Shown in pieces: positions 7,665 to 15,878 of a DNA stretch of 64,000 bases (the first letter of the stretch is position 1; every line of letters starts with the position of its first letter). Position numbers and translations under genes: made by a program. The notes beneath the pieces are model-generated. The model did no database searches. It saw only the letters and a program-made list of their open reading frames with translations, and was not told the origin of the DNA. Source of the stretch: Rhodococcus sp. P-2 (GTDB lineage Bacteria > Actinomycetota > Actinomycetes > Mycobacteriales > Mycobacteriaceae); assembly GCF_016598535.1 (NCBI RefSeq), contig NZ_CP066779.1, positions 2,356,001 through 2,420,000 on the forward strand, read 5' to 3'.

Positions 7665-8420
7665 TCAACCACGCCCGACGTACGGCATACGGTTGGCCAT
7701 GATCGTCAGAGTCGGGACATTCACGTCGAGTGGTAGATCTATCAGTTGCACAACGGTGTCCGCCACATGACGTGGATCGAACGTCGGCTCCGGCTTGGTG
7801 GTGCCGTCGGATTGTCTGGCGGAGTGGCCGATTCCGGCTGTCATATCAGTTGCCGCATTACCGATGTCGATTTGACTGCAGCAGATGTCGAACTCTCGGC
7901 CGTCGAGAGAGATCGACTTCGTCAAGCCTGACACACCGTGTTTGCTCGCCGTGTAGGCGGCGCTGTCGGGCCGTGGTGTGTGAGCAGAGAGCGAACCGTT
8001 GTTGATGATCCGGCCTCCTCTCGGATCCTGCGTTTTCATGATCCGAATCGCTTCACGCGCACAAAGGAATACACCGGTGAGATTGGCTGCGACCGTCGCG
8101 TTCCAGGCTTCAGGATCGATCTCGTCCACACTCCCCGATGGCCCGAATGTCCCTGCGTTGTTGACAAGCACATCGAGTCTGCCGAAACGCTCAGACACAG
8201 ACGCGAACAACCGGTGAACCGAATCGGGCGAAGACACATCAGCGGGAATTACCACTGAGCGCTCGTGACTCGCCCCCGTCGCATCCAAACTCGCTCTGTT
8301 TCGACCGGCCAGTACAACATGGTGTCCGGCGTCGAGTAGACCGATGGCCATTGCGCGGCCGAGTCCTGACCCTGCACCGGTCACGACCACGACTCGGCTC
8401 ACGCGCTCAGTGATTGTCAC
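7665..8420 (-). CDS. Short-chain dehydrogenase/reductase (SDR), last gene of the DhaKL/BKACE cluster
   Basis: A 251-residue classical SDR. The cofactor motif is TGAGSGLG near residues 14-21, the structural NNAG motif is present as VNNAGTFG, and the catalytic Ser-Tyr-Lys are in NNGSLSAHTPR and AAYTASKHG. The Arg after the second strand (AGRN) suggests NADP(H) preference, though this is weak evidence. GTG 8420 is chosen because GGAGG lies 6 bases upstream; its first 14 bases overlap the end of the dehydratase gene. It probably oxidises or reduces a hydroxy/keto intermediate of the pathway; the substrate is unknown. Confidence 0.88.
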   Translation of the reverse strand: MTITERVSRVVVVTGAGSGLGRAMAIGLLDAGHHVVLAGRNRASLDATGASHERSVVIPADVSSPDSVHRLFASVSERFGRLDVLVNNAGTFGPSGSVDEIDPEAWNATVAANLTGVFLCAREAIRIMKTQDPRGGRIINNGSLSAHTPRPDSAAYTASKHGVSGLTKSISLDGREFDICCSQIDIGNAATDMTAGIGHSARQSDGTTKPEPTFDPRHVADTVVQLIDLPLDVNVPTLTIMANRMPYVGRG

Positions 8421-10137
8421 CGTGTACCTCCGTTCCACGCTTGCCTACCAGGAAATCGAAATCGACCCCACGGTCAGCCTGCATCACATGATCTACGAAC
8501 AGTCGTTGATACCCACTCGTGCACTTTTGTACGCCCGGCGGCAACGCCTCGAGACGCCTGGCCAGCTCGTCATCGTCGACGAGTACACGCAAAACCCCAC
8601 GAGCGACATCCAATTCGATCAAATCACCATCCTTGACTGCGCCCAGCGGTCCACCCGCTGCCGCCTCGGGTGCAACGTGCAAAACGACTGTGCCGAAGGC
8701 GGTTCCACTCATTCGCGCATCGGAGATCCTCACCATGTCTCGCACACCCTGCTCGAGCAACTTCCGCGGAAGCGGTAGATTACCTACCTCTGGCATCCCC
8801 GGAAACCCCTTCGGCCCCGCACCGGTGAGGACGATGACGTCCCCGGCCTCGATGTCGAGATCCGGCGAGTCGACGCGCGCCGTGAAGTCATCCATTCCGT
8901 GAAACACGACGGCACGACCCACGTGGTTGAGCAAGTCCGGCGACGCCGCAGATGGCTTGATCACTGCACCGTTCGGCGCGAGGTTGCCAGTCAGCACCGC
9001 TATGCCGGCTTGCTCCAGCAACGGTGCCGTCGTGCTACGAATTACGTCGCGGTCCCAGATTGCTTCACCGAAGTTGTTTTCACCGAGCGTCTTTCCGGTA
9101 ACTGTGGCGGCGGTCAGATGGAGGATGTCTCCGAGCTCGGCGATCACCGCAGGCAGCCCGCCGGCGTAGAAGAAATCTTCCATCAAGTAGGTGCCCGAGG
9201 GCATGAGGTTGACCAGCAGAGGAACGTCACGACTCTGCTCGCCGAAATCGCTGAGCTCGAGGGGTATTTCCAGTCTTCCGGCGATGGCAAGCAGATGCAC
9301 CACAGCGTTGGTGGACCCACCGATCGCCGTGTTCACTTTGATCGCATTCTCGAACGAATTTCGGTCGACGACCGAAGACATCGTCAGGTTCTCAGCGACC
9401 ATCTCCACGATGCGCACGCCGCTGTCGCGTGCAAGTACACGTCGCCGTGAATCCACTGCCGGGATCGCGGCATTACCGGGGAGCGTGAGTCCCAAGGTCT
9501 CGACAATCGACGCCATCGTGGACGCCGTGCCCATCGTGTTGCAGTGCCCTGGTGACCGGGACATCGCCGATTCCGCTGCTCTGAAATCACATTCGCTCAT
9601 GCACCCGGCTCGCACTGCCTCACTCATCTCGAACACCGAGGTTCCAGATCCGACAGTCTTACCTTGATGGCGGCCGTTCAACATGGGCCCGCCGGATACG
9701 ACGATCGTGGGGAGGTCACAACTGGCCGCGCCCATCACCAATGCAGGGGTGGTTTTGTCGCAGCCGCAGAGCAGTACGACGCCGTCGACCGGATTGGCTC
9801 GGATCGACTCCTCCACGTCCATGCTGACGAGGTTGCGATAGAGCATCGTGGTGGGGCGGATGATCGTCTCACCCAATGACATCACCGGAAACTCAACTGG
9901 AAATCCGCCCGCTTCGATGACACCCAGTCGCACCTGCTCGGCCAGATCTCTGAAGTGAGCGTTGCACGGCGTGAGCTCGGAATACGTGTTGCAGATACCG
10001 ATAACCGGTCGGCCGTCGAACATCCGATCAGGGATACCCTGGTTCTTCATCCACGAGCGGTGGATGAATGCATTGAGATCATTGCCTCCGAACCAATCCT
10101 GCGAGCGAAGTGTTCTACTCGTCGGTGTTCTACTCAT
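8407..10137 (-). CDS. IlvD/Edd family dehydratase (sugar-acid dehydratase type)
   Basis: A 576-residue Fe-S dehydratase of the IlvD/Edd family, subgroup of pentonate/aldonate dehydratases rather than the housekeeping dihydroxy-acid dehydratase. It opens with the diagnostic SQDWFGGNDLNAFIHRSW. Cluster cysteines are visible in GICNTYSELTPC, LLCGCDKTTPA and GHCNTMGTAST. Later motifs are NTAIGGSTNAVVH and DARMSGTAFGT. ATG 10137 has GGAGG 6 bases upstream. The start overlaps the upstream BKACE gene by 8 bases and the end overlaps the downstream SDR start. Expected role: dehydrating a polyhydroxy acid to a 2-keto-3-deoxy acid. Exact substrate unknown. Confidence 0.9.
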   Translation of the reverse strand: MSRTPTSRTLRSQDWFGGNDLNAFIHRSWMKNQGIPDRMFDGRPVIGICNTYSELTPCNAHFRDLAEQVRLGVIEAGGFPVEFPVMSLGETIIRPTTMLYRNLVSMDVEESIRANPVDGVVLLCGCDKTTPALVMGAASCDLPTIVVSGGPMLNGRHQGKTVGSGTSVFEMSEAVRAGCMSECDFRAAESAMSRSPGHCNTMGTASTMASIVETLGLTLPGNAAIPAVDSRRRVLARDSGVRIVEMVAENLTMSSVVDRNSFENAIKVNTAIGGSTNAVVHLLAIAGRLEIPLELSDFGEQSRDVPLLVNLMPSGTYLMEDFFYAGGLPAVIAELGDILHLTAATVTGKTLGENNFGEAIWDRDVIRSTTAPLLEQAGIAVLTGNLAPNGAVIKPSAASPDLLNHVGRAVVFHGMDDFTARVDSPDLDIEAGDVIVLTGAGPKGFPGMPEVGNLPLPRKLLEQGVRDMVRISDARMSGTAFGTVVLHVAPEAAAGGPLGAVKDGDLIELDVARGVLRVLVDDDELARRLEALPPGVQKCTSGYQRLFVDHVMQADRGVDFDFLVGKRGTEVHGDNH

Positions 10138-11023
10138 CCGAACCCTCCAAACCAAGGATTGCCCTTGCCTCCCCAGGTGTTGCAGGCTGCATTCCGAGCC
10201 GCTGGACGATGTCGACGATGTTCTCCACCAAACGAACGTTCTCGGCCGGCTCCCCATTCGCGAGAAACGGATAGTCTTCGATTCCCACACGCACGTGCCC
10301 ACCGAGCACGAGTGCATGAGTCAGACCACGCAGTTGATCTGGCCCGCTGATGCTCACGGAGAAGACCGATTTCTCCGGTAGGTGTTCCACCATCTGCTGC
10401 AAGATCTGCGGGGAGTACGGCATCGCATTCTGAAAAGTTCGATCAAGTCCCAGTACAAGATTGACGAGGTGCGGGCCAGGCTGCTCTTCGGTCAACGTAC
10501 GTATCTCCTGGAGCAGATGTGACGGGCTGAAGGCCTCCCATTCAGGTTTGATTCCTAGTTTGCGCATTGACGCTGCCAGTTCGGCGGCACGACTGGGCGG
10601 CGTGTCCATCAGTACCTCACCGACCGGTGAGGTCACATAGGCCGTGATGGCATCGAGGGTGCATGTGTCTGCTCCGCCATGCAGGCCCTGGAGCCTCGCG
10701 TCCCAGTCCACGATGCGCGTTCCGTCACTGCGAACACTCACCATGTCACCGTTGACTCCGCCGCCGGTCGAGTTGTTGATCACGATGTCGCAGCTTTGGC
10801 GGACAAAAGTATTCATCCGCCGATAGATTGCGGCATCACAGGTCGCTTGATCGTCTGGTCGTCGAGCATGAAGTGCTGCCACGCTGGCTCCAGCGCTGTG
10901 GCAGCGTGCCACATCCGCCGCAATCTGTTCAGGCTGAGTCGGAATGAACGGATTGTCGGCAACAGTGAGGAAGCCACCCGTCGGGGCAACTGTGACGATG
11001 ACCTTGTCTCGCAGATCGCTCAT
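10130..11023 (-). CDS. BKACE-family protein (beta-keto acid cleavage enzyme, DUF849) with an altered metal site
   Basis: A 297-residue DUF849/BKACE protein. Characterised members condense a beta-keto acid with acetyl-CoA and release acetoacetate plus a new CoA ester, using Zn bound by HxH and a late Glu. Here the HLH motif reads ALH (Ala50, His52), so the first metal ligand of the Kce enzyme (His46) is absent, whereas NNSTGGG and the late Glu in GGHVRVGIEDY are kept. The start overlaps the DhaL stop by 4 bases and the stop overlaps the dehydratase start. Function may therefore differ from classic BKACE. A second paralogue lies at 13523. Confidence 0.85.
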   Translation of the reverse strand: MSDLRDKVIVTVAPTGGFLTVADNPFIPTQPEQIAADVARCHSAGASVAALHARRPDDQATCDAAIYRRMNTFVRQSCDIVINNSTGGGVNGDMVSVRSDGTRIVDWDARLQGLHGGADTCTLDAITAYVTSPVGEVLMDTPPSRAAELAASMRKLGIKPEWEAFSPSHLLQEIRTLTEEQPGPHLVNLVLGLDRTFQNAMPYSPQILQQMVEHLPEKSVFSVSISGPDQLRGLTHALVLGGHVRVGIEDYPFLANGEPAENVRLVENIVDIVQRLGMQPATPGEARAILGLEGSDE

Positions 11024-11652
11024 GCCGGAACGCTCTTGTAGCTGGATGCGGCGAAGAACATGGCAATCGCCGATGCCCCGGGGTCCTCGACGCCCCTGGC
11101 GTGTTCTCCCACGTAGGCCGCGCGTCCGCGGCGGGCGAGCATCGCGCGAGTCGATTCGGCACCGAGCCTCGCAGCCGTGGCCGCAGAGTTCAAGGCAGCG
11201 GACAAGGTTGCCCCGCTGACTGCCGCCTCGGTCAATGCGCTGGTTGCGGGGACCATGGCGTCGACCATGGTCTTGTGACCCACCTGGGCATTGCCGAGAC
11301 GCTGCACCGCAGCTGTCGCCGTACCTAGGGCAGAAGCCAAGTCTGTTGCGGTCACTTCAACTCCAGAGACTGCTCCGATCCGGCCGAACCACAGACCGAG
11401 AAGTGGTCCGCTTGTCCCACCGATGTCGAGAAACGCATCCGACGTACGGGCGAACACTTCACCAGGACTGGTCGGCGGGTCGGAACGAAGTCGTTGCACC
11501 GCACTTCGCAGGCCCGTCCGCAGATTCATTCCGAAATCGCCGTCTCCGACGAGCCGGTCCAAATCTGTGAGGGAATCGAATTGATCTTCGGCGGCATCGG
11601 CAAATCGGTCGATCCACGCCCGAGTGTCCCCGACGCTCAACATTGTCATCAT
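11020..11652 (-). CDS. DhaL-type kinase subunit (dihydroxyacetone kinase L domain)
   Basis: A 210-residue DhaL/DAK2 protein, the nucleotide-binding half of dihydroxyacetone-type kinases. The Mg-binding Asp cluster is DLDRLVGDGDFGMN near residues 32-45, followed by GGTSGPLLG and GHKTMVDAMVPA. In PTS-type systems DhaL carries ADP recharged by DhaM; no dhaM or other PTS gene is visible here, so a direct ATP-dependent reaction or a remote partner is needed. ATG 11652 is chosen, with AAGAG 5 bases upstream. It sits 29 bases after dhaK and overlaps the next gene by ATGA. Confidence 0.88.
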   Translation of the reverse strand: MMTMLSVGDTRAWIDRFADAAEDQFDSLTDLDRLVGDGDFGMNLRTGLRSAVQRLRSDPPTSPGEVFARTSDAFLDIGGTSGPLLGLWFGRIGAVSGVEVTATDLASALGTATAAVQRLGNAQVGHKTMVDAMVPATSALTEAAVSGATLSAALNSAATAARLGAESTRAMLARRGRAAYVGEHARGVEDPGASAIAMFFAASSYKSVPA

Positions 11653-11681
11653 GAAACTCTTTTCAGTAGTGCATATTCGAG

Positions 11682-12677
11682 TTACCAAGCGAGTGCGGGA
11701 GTGCGTACCGTTGCATCCCAGAGATCCAGAAACTCCTCGGTCGAACGGAGAAGGGTGATAGAGAGCCCGTGCATATCCAATGCAGTGACGAAAGAACCTG
11801 CAATCACACGATCCAAACCGATACCGGCATCCTCGAGAAAAGACTTTAATTCTGCAGTGGCAATCGATAATTCGAGTCCATGGGTTGCCCCTAGCCCATT
11901 CACTATCGCTATCACACCGTCCCCGCGCTCCACCCCGACAGCATCGAGGATCGGCTCCGACAACTGCGCCACGAGTTCGGCTGCAGGAACCGTCGGACGC
12001 GTCTCACGTCCACGCTCGCCATGGATTCCGATGCCGAACTCCATCTCCCCCGGCGCCAGTTCGAAGGACGGACGATCCTGTCCGGGAGCCGTGCACGAGC
12101 GGAAAGCTGCACCCAACGTCGCCGACGCCGCCACCACCCGGCGCCCCAAGTCAGCGATCTCGGAAAGCGCCCAGTGCCGTTCCGCGGCCGCCCCACAAAT
12201 CTTCTCCACGGCAATTACCGCAGCGGTACCACGACGTCCAGGTCCACCCTCGTCTGCAGTCGTCGTCGCGAGATCGTCGTCGACCATCACGATCTCCACT
12301 TGCCGCTCAGTTCCGAGTAACTCGGCCGCGATCGAGAAATTCAGTTTGTCTCCGGTGTAGTTCTTCACGATGAGAAGGGCACCCCGTCCGGTCTCGACAG
12401 CATTGACCGCAGCGCGGATCTGAAAGGCTGTGGGACTGGCGAAGACCGACCCAGGAACTGCGGCGTCCAACATGCCGGATCCGACGAACTCCGCGTGTAG
12501 CGGCTCATGCCCGGCCCCGCCACCCGAGACCAACACAACTTTGTCTCGGGCGACAACCGCGCGAGTCACAAACGACGGATCTCGGTGGTAGGAGAGCATT
12601 TCCGGGTGCAGGATCTGAAGTCCTTCGAGCGCTTCGCGGACTACATCCTCGGGCCGATTGACCACATGGCCGATCAT
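11682..12677 (-). CDS. DhaK-type kinase subunit (dihydroxyacetone kinase K domain)
   Basis: A 331-residue DhaK/DAK1 protein, the substrate-binding half of dihydroxyacetone-type kinases. The residues matching Escherichia coli His56, Asp109 and His218 are all present: SGGGAGHEPLH (His57), KNYTGDKLNF (Asp110) and FGIGIHGERG (His219, which forms the covalent hemiaminal with the ketone). It should thus bind a small ketose-like substrate, such as a triose or tetrulose. The ATG overlaps the stop of the preceding unknown gene (ATGA). Together with DhaL it would phosphorylate a cluster intermediate. Dihydroxyacetone itself is only one option. Confidence 0.9.
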   Translation of the reverse strand: MIGHVVNRPEDVVREALEGLQILHPEMLSYHRDPSFVTRAVVARDKVVLVSGGGAGHEPLHAEFVGSGMLDAAVPGSVFASPTAFQIRAAVNAVETGRGALLIVKNYTGDKLNFSIAAELLGTERQVEIVMVDDDLATTTADEGGPGRRGTAAVIAVEKICGAAAERHWALSEIADLGRRVVAASATLGAAFRSCTAPGQDRPSFELAPGEMEFGIGIHGERGRETRPTVPAAELVAQLSEPILDAVGVERGDGVIAIVNGLGATHGLELSIATAELKSFLEDAGIGLDRVIAGSFVTALDMHGLSITLLRSTEEFLDLWDATVRTPALAW

Positions 12678-13108
12678 GACGAACTCTCGGACGCCGACAT
12701 TGGACCGACAGGGAAGCAAACCGCGAACGCACTCACACACGTGCGAACATTGTCACCGACCCGTATCCCAGCCGACGCCGCGGGTTCGTTGACGTAGGAG
12801 ACAGTTCCGTTGTGCCACATATCCATTCCATTGCTGATTTCGGCAGAGTCGTGACTGACCGCTACGCCGGCAAGTCCCGCATCTCCCATGCGGACGATTC
12901 CGATGATCCCTGCGTTATCCTTGCCGATTCCGGCATCGTTCAGCACAGCCAACGCACAGCCCGTCGCAATCGCCATCCGCCCTGACTCTTGACCGCCGTT
13001 GGATGCCGCAACGACGATGCGGTCGCGGTCCGACCGTTCGATCTGCGACATACTGTCCATGACGACAATCTGTCTACCGTTCTCCACACCGACAATGTTC
13101 CGAAACAT
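12674..13108 (-). CDS. Uncharacterised 144-residue protein, paralogue B with degenerate conserved positions
   Basis: I do not recognise this family by function. The protein aligns along its length with the gene directly before it: NG(K/R), MDS, GG, VxNDAGIGKxxAGI (residues 55-68), HxS, GxDxW and the GIRVGDNV ending are shared. At positions where paralogue A has His45, Arg98 and Asp101 this one has Asn37, Glu90 and Asn93, as if the putative active site is lost. It may be a non-catalytic partner. There is no signal peptide or membrane segment. Its TGATG start overlap and its ATGA end overlap place it inside the operon. Confidence 0.8.
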   Translation of the reverse strand: MFRNIVGVENGRQIVVMDSMSQIERSDRDRIVVAASNGGQESGRMAIATGCALAVLNDAGIGKDNAGIIGIVRMGDAGLAGVAVSHDSAEISNGMDMWHNGTVSYVNEPAASAGIRVGDNVRTCVSAFAVCFPVGPMSASESSS

Positions 13109-13536
13109 CAGTCGACGCTCCTCTCTATCAGTGCCAGCACTTCTTCGGAAACGCGGCTGCCCACACGCACACCCGCTGCGACCGCAGTCGGATTGGCATA
13201 CGTCACGATGCCGCACTCCCACACGTCGTTGCCATCTCCGATACGCGAACTCTCGTGTCCGACTGCAATGCCGACGATCTTCTGGGCATCGATCGCAGCC
13301 AAGCCTGCGATTCCGGCCTTGTTCTTCCCTATGCCGGCGTCATTGCACACCACAACACGAACCCCGAACCCGACGGCGTACTCTCCAGCACTCGTCCCTC
13401 CGTGTGATCCGGTCACGATCACATCACCGGCCTGAGCCGAAGAAGCAAACGCAATCGAATCCATGATCCACACCCTCTTTCCGTTAGAGGAATGAACCAA
13501 AGTAGGTTCGGCACCTTCGGTTTCAACTACTCGCAT
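13108..13536 (-). CDS. Uncharacterised 142-residue protein, paralogue A (NDAGIGK motif)
   Basis: A soluble alpha/beta-looking protein of a family I cannot assign. The strongest motifs are TGSHGG (residues 42-47), VCNDAGIGKNKAGIAGL (63-79) and HESSRIGDGND (94-104), spaced with alternating short hydrophobic strands (DVIV, VRVVV, IVGIAV). The combination of conserved His, Asp, Lys and Arg with Gly-rich turns suggests a small-molecule-binding enzyme, which is inference. I use ATG 13536 (AGGGG 9 bases upstream); ATG 13542 is an alternative. It overlaps the end of the upstream BKACE gene by 14 bases and is immediately followed by paralogue B. Confidence 0.8.
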   Translation of the reverse strand: MRVVETEGAEPTLVHSSNGKRVWIMDSIAFASSAQAGDVIVTGSHGGTSAGEYAVGFGVRVVVCNDAGIGKNKAGIAGLAAIDAQKIVGIAVGHESSRIGDGNDVWECGIVTYANPTAVAAGVRVGSRVSEEVLALIERSVD

Positions 13537-14443
13537 GGCCATCCACCCCTAGAATTCGACGTGCCTGATCAGGACTTGCGGGTTCACGCCCGTACCGCCG
13601 AGCGATCGAAACAACTTCGGTGACCAGATCAGGTGTGGAGGGATATCCCAGTTCTTCGTAGTGGTAGTCACCGGCTCCGATTGCAACGTGGCCCCCGCGC
13701 TTGATCGACTCTTCAGCTGCTGCAAGAACATTGCCTCGGTAGGCCGAGACGATCCACTCCACTGGAAGATCAGCCGGCAGGAGGTCCAGTTGCGCACGTA
13801 GCCCTGCCGCTGTCGCCGGATGTGCAGCCGGAAACTCGTCACCACCGAGAATGAAAGCGATCACCAATGGTGACGACGGATTCCGCACCCTTGCGTGGGC
13901 GAAGATCGCGCGCGTCCAACTCACGTTGAATGACGTCTGGTATGGCGTCATTCCCAATTCACCAGCGCGCGAAAGTAACTCGATCTGTGTTCGAGTGTCG
14001 TTGACGAAGACCCTGGAATCGGTTGCGAACAAGCCTGTCGTCGCATCGATCAAGTCCATCGCCGCACAACCCATATCGACGACCAAGAAGTCGGAACGTC
14101 GTTTCGGATCACTTTGGTTCGGGGCAAGATTCGACAGCCGCTCATCTATCGTGTAGCCGGGAACATTGGCCATCGACGGCGCAAGCAGCAGATTCGATAC
14201 CGCCCGAACCCGCTCGACGATCTCTCCGTAGGTCGCCGCCGAGTGATCCACGCCGCCGTCCACGGCTCGACCGTGAAAATGCATCAACGACGCCCCCGCA
14301 TCCTCACAAGCGCGGGCGGTGTCGGCTATTTCGCTGGGCGTCCACGGAATGTGGGGATTGGGTGCGCGCATGGTGTTCTCGTTGACGTGCACTCCGATGA
14401 TTACCGGTTTCTCCGTTGTATTGGACGTTGTGTCAAGAGTCAT
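13523..14443 (-). CDS. Divergent BKACE-family (DUF849) protein lacking the late Glu/Arg of the active site
   Basis: A 306-residue DUF849-like TIM-barrel protein. The metal-binding HxH is intact (GASLMHFHGR, His55 and His57), but the segment matching HIRCGFEDN of the characterised Kce enzyme reads HVAIGAGDY, so the counterparts of Arg226 and the Zn-ligand Glu230 are Ala and Gly. The STGGG motif is also missing (APSMANV). It is far from the second BKACE at 10130. GGAG is 4 bases before the ATG, and the start overlaps the upstream SDR by 11 bases. It may catalyse a different retro-Claisen or lyase step. Confidence 0.82.
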   Translation of the reverse strand: MTLDTTSNTTEKPVIIGVHVNENTMRAPNPHIPWTPSEIADTARACEDAGASLMHFHGRAVDGGVDHSAATYGEIVERVRAVSNLLLAPSMANVPGYTIDERLSNLAPNQSDPKRRSDFLVVDMGCAAMDLIDATTGLFATDSRVFVNDTRTQIELLSRAGELGMTPYQTSFNVSWTRAIFAHARVRNPSSPLVIAFILGGDEFPAAHPATAAGLRAQLDLLPADLPVEWIVSAYRGNVLAAAEESIKRGGHVAIGAGDYHYEELGYPSTPDLVTEVVSIARRYGREPASPDQARRILGVDGHASS

Positions 14444-15197
14444 GTCGCTCCTTCGCAAGATTCCAACCGGCTGTCATCGACTGACCTCCGTCGACCGTCC
14501 ACGTCTGACCCGTCACGAAACCGGCGCCGGGACCAGCGACAAAGGTCACGACTTCGGCAATCTCAGCCGGCTCCGCGTAACGGCTCAACGGGATCGACTG
14601 CAAGATGGCGCTCTGCATTTCAGGGCTCTGGGCCCGACTGGCGAGCGGGGTCAGGGTCGATCCGGGCGCGACGCAGTTGACTCGGATCCCCTCGCCGGCG
14701 AGCTCGATCGCGAGTTGTGTGGTCAACGCGACCACGCCACCTTTCGAGGCGGAATACGCAGCGCGGTCTACGCTGCCGCGTAGGCCGGAAACCGAGGCAA
14801 TTGTCACCACCGATCCGCCGCCATCTCCGGCGAGCAGATCCACGAACTCCCTGACCACCGCAAACGTGGAAACGAGGTTCAGCTCGAGGGTTCGCCTGAA
14901 TCGATCGGGTGTGGTGTGCCGGATCGGCGCGTTGTCCGCGGTTCCCGCCGAGGTCACAACCGTGTCGACACGACCGAACAGCTTCTCGGCGACGTCGCGA
15001 AGCCGTCGGATATCCCCCTCATCGGTGACATCCACTCGAACGCCGACTGTCCGTGTATCTGGTTCTGGCGCAGTGTCTCCGGATGTATGCGACAGGTCGG
15101 CAGAGATGACATTCCAACCCAAGTCGGCGAATCGTTTGCACGTTGCCAGGCCAATCCCCGATGCGCCACCAGTGACGATCGCTACCTTCCTACTCAC
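14433..15197 (-). CDS. Short-chain dehydrogenase/reductase (SDR)
   Basis: A 254-residue classical SDR: TGGASGIG near residues 9-16, catalytic Ser in TIASVSGLRG, and YSASKGG with Tyr and Lys, ending in VDGGQSMTAGW. Asp in ISADLSH after the second beta strand suggests NAD(H). GTG 15197 is 2 bases after the VOC gene stop, with GAGGAAGG upstream. It is the third gene of the string, counting the MFS transporter, so it probably carries out an early oxidation of the imported hydroxy compound (inference). Confidence 0.87.
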   Translation of the reverse strand: MSRKVAIVTGGASGIGLATCKRFADLGWNVISADLSHTSGDTAPEPDTRTVGVRVDVTDEGDIRRLRDVAEKLFGRVDTVVTSAGTADNAPIRHTTPDRFRRTLELNLVSTFAVVREFVDLLAGDGGGSVVTIASVSGLRGSVDRAAYSASKGGVVALTTQLAIELAGEGIRVNCVAPGSTLTPLASRAQSPEMQSAILQSIPLSRYAEPAEIAEVVTFVAGPGAGFVTGQTWTVDGGQSMTAGWNLAKERHDS

Positions 15198-15199
15198 GA

Positions 15200-15742
15200 C
15201 TACAGCACCTTCCTCATGTCGCGAATGGGATTCGACCCGTCCCACTCCTTCGATGCAGCCTCGACTGCGCGAAACAGATCACCCTTCCTTCCCCTGACCT
15301 CCGAGATTTCGATGACTGTTCCCGGATACGGGCCGTCCTCGTAGTACACGAATCGCTCGTCCGGAGCGCCACTACCGGACCTACCACTCTGCAATTCGAC
15401 AAGCCCTCGGTTCTTGGATTCCTCCATATATCGATCGAAATCCGTTGTCCAGTAGGCAACATGTTGAAGTCCTTCGAGCCCGCGATCTGCGAACTCGCGA
15501 AATGCCGACGGCTCATCGTTGTGTTGTTGAATCAGCTCGATCTGCGCGCTTCCGCTGTGCGCGAGCGCCACACTGAATCGAGGCGCACTCGACTTGCCAC
15601 GGAAGACGAAGTCGTTCAACGGTTGGTCCTCCACGAAGAAGAAGGGGCCAACGCCGACAACGTCGATCCAATGCTTCAGCGCGCTGTCGATGTCGTTGAC
15701 CACAAAACCCAATTGGCGCAAAGGCCCGAAGTATCTACTCAC
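15200..15742 (-). CDS. VOC superfamily (glyoxalase-like) protein
   Basis: A 180-residue vicinal-oxygen-chelate protein of the methylmalonyl-CoA epimerase/glyoxalase type, with two beta-alpha-beta modules: LRQLGFVVNDIDSALKHW at the start and GLQHVAYWTTDFDRYM in the second half, ending IEISEVRGRK. Candidate metal ligands are His in LQHVAYW and Glu in VIEISE. I start it at GTG 15742, which has GAGGA 4 bases upstream; an ATG at 15898 is in frame but would add an unrelated 52-residue leader. It could act as epimerase, isomerase or lyase in the pathway. Confidence 0.8.
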   Translation of the reverse strand: MSRYFGPLRQLGFVVNDIDSALKHWIDVVGVGPFFFVEDQPLNDFVFRGKSSAPRFSVALAHSGSAQIELIQQHNDEPSAFREFADRGLEGLQHVAYWTTDFDRYMEESKNRGLVELQSGRSGSGAPDERFVYYEDGPYPGTVIEISEVRGRKGDLFRAVEAASKEWDGSNPIRDMRKVL

Positions 15743-15839
15743 GAAGTCCTCGTTTGTTCGTTGCCGACGAAACCACGGTCGACGACTGTGATCCTGATAA
15801 GTGATGATGTCCTGCGCATGCTCGCCTGAAGAATGAAGA

Positions 15840-15858
15840 ATTCCCGTTGATCGGGAAT
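15840..15858 (-). terminator. Stem-loop between MFS and VOC genes
   Basis: ATTCCCG (15840-15846), a 5-base loop, and CGGGAAT (15852-15858) form a stem 21 bases after the MFS stop codon. On the minus strand the stem is followed by the pyrimidine-rich TTCTTCATTCTTC. It could be a partial terminator or an mRNA processing site that separates transporter from enzyme expression. Confidence 0.4.
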
Positions 15859-15878
15859 CTTCCGGGCCGAGACTCGGC

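Noticed and set aside
7655..7669. GTTGAC-GCC-GTCAAC stem between convergent IclR and SDR genes
   Set aside because: Only 6-bp arms and it overlaps both stop codons; too weak to call a terminator.
8407..10137. Housekeeping IlvD (dihydroxy-acid dehydratase)
   Set aside because: The SQDWFGG start and the operon context fit the sugar-acid dehydratase subgroup, and no branched-chain biosynthesis gene is nearby.
11682..12677. Possible loss of the covalent substrate His in DhaK
   Set aside because: At first the GRRVVAASATLG segment seemed to lack the His of the matching Escherichia coli segment. Counting both sequences shows the hemiaminal His218 lies in GIHGE and is conserved here as His219.
12674..13536. 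Unknown paralogues as RpiB/LacAB-type sugar-phosphate isomerases
   Set aside because: Length (about 145) and neighbourhood fit, but the RpiB signature (SDHAGF, DTYSAR and ICGTGIGMSI motifs) is absent, and NDAGIGK does not match it.
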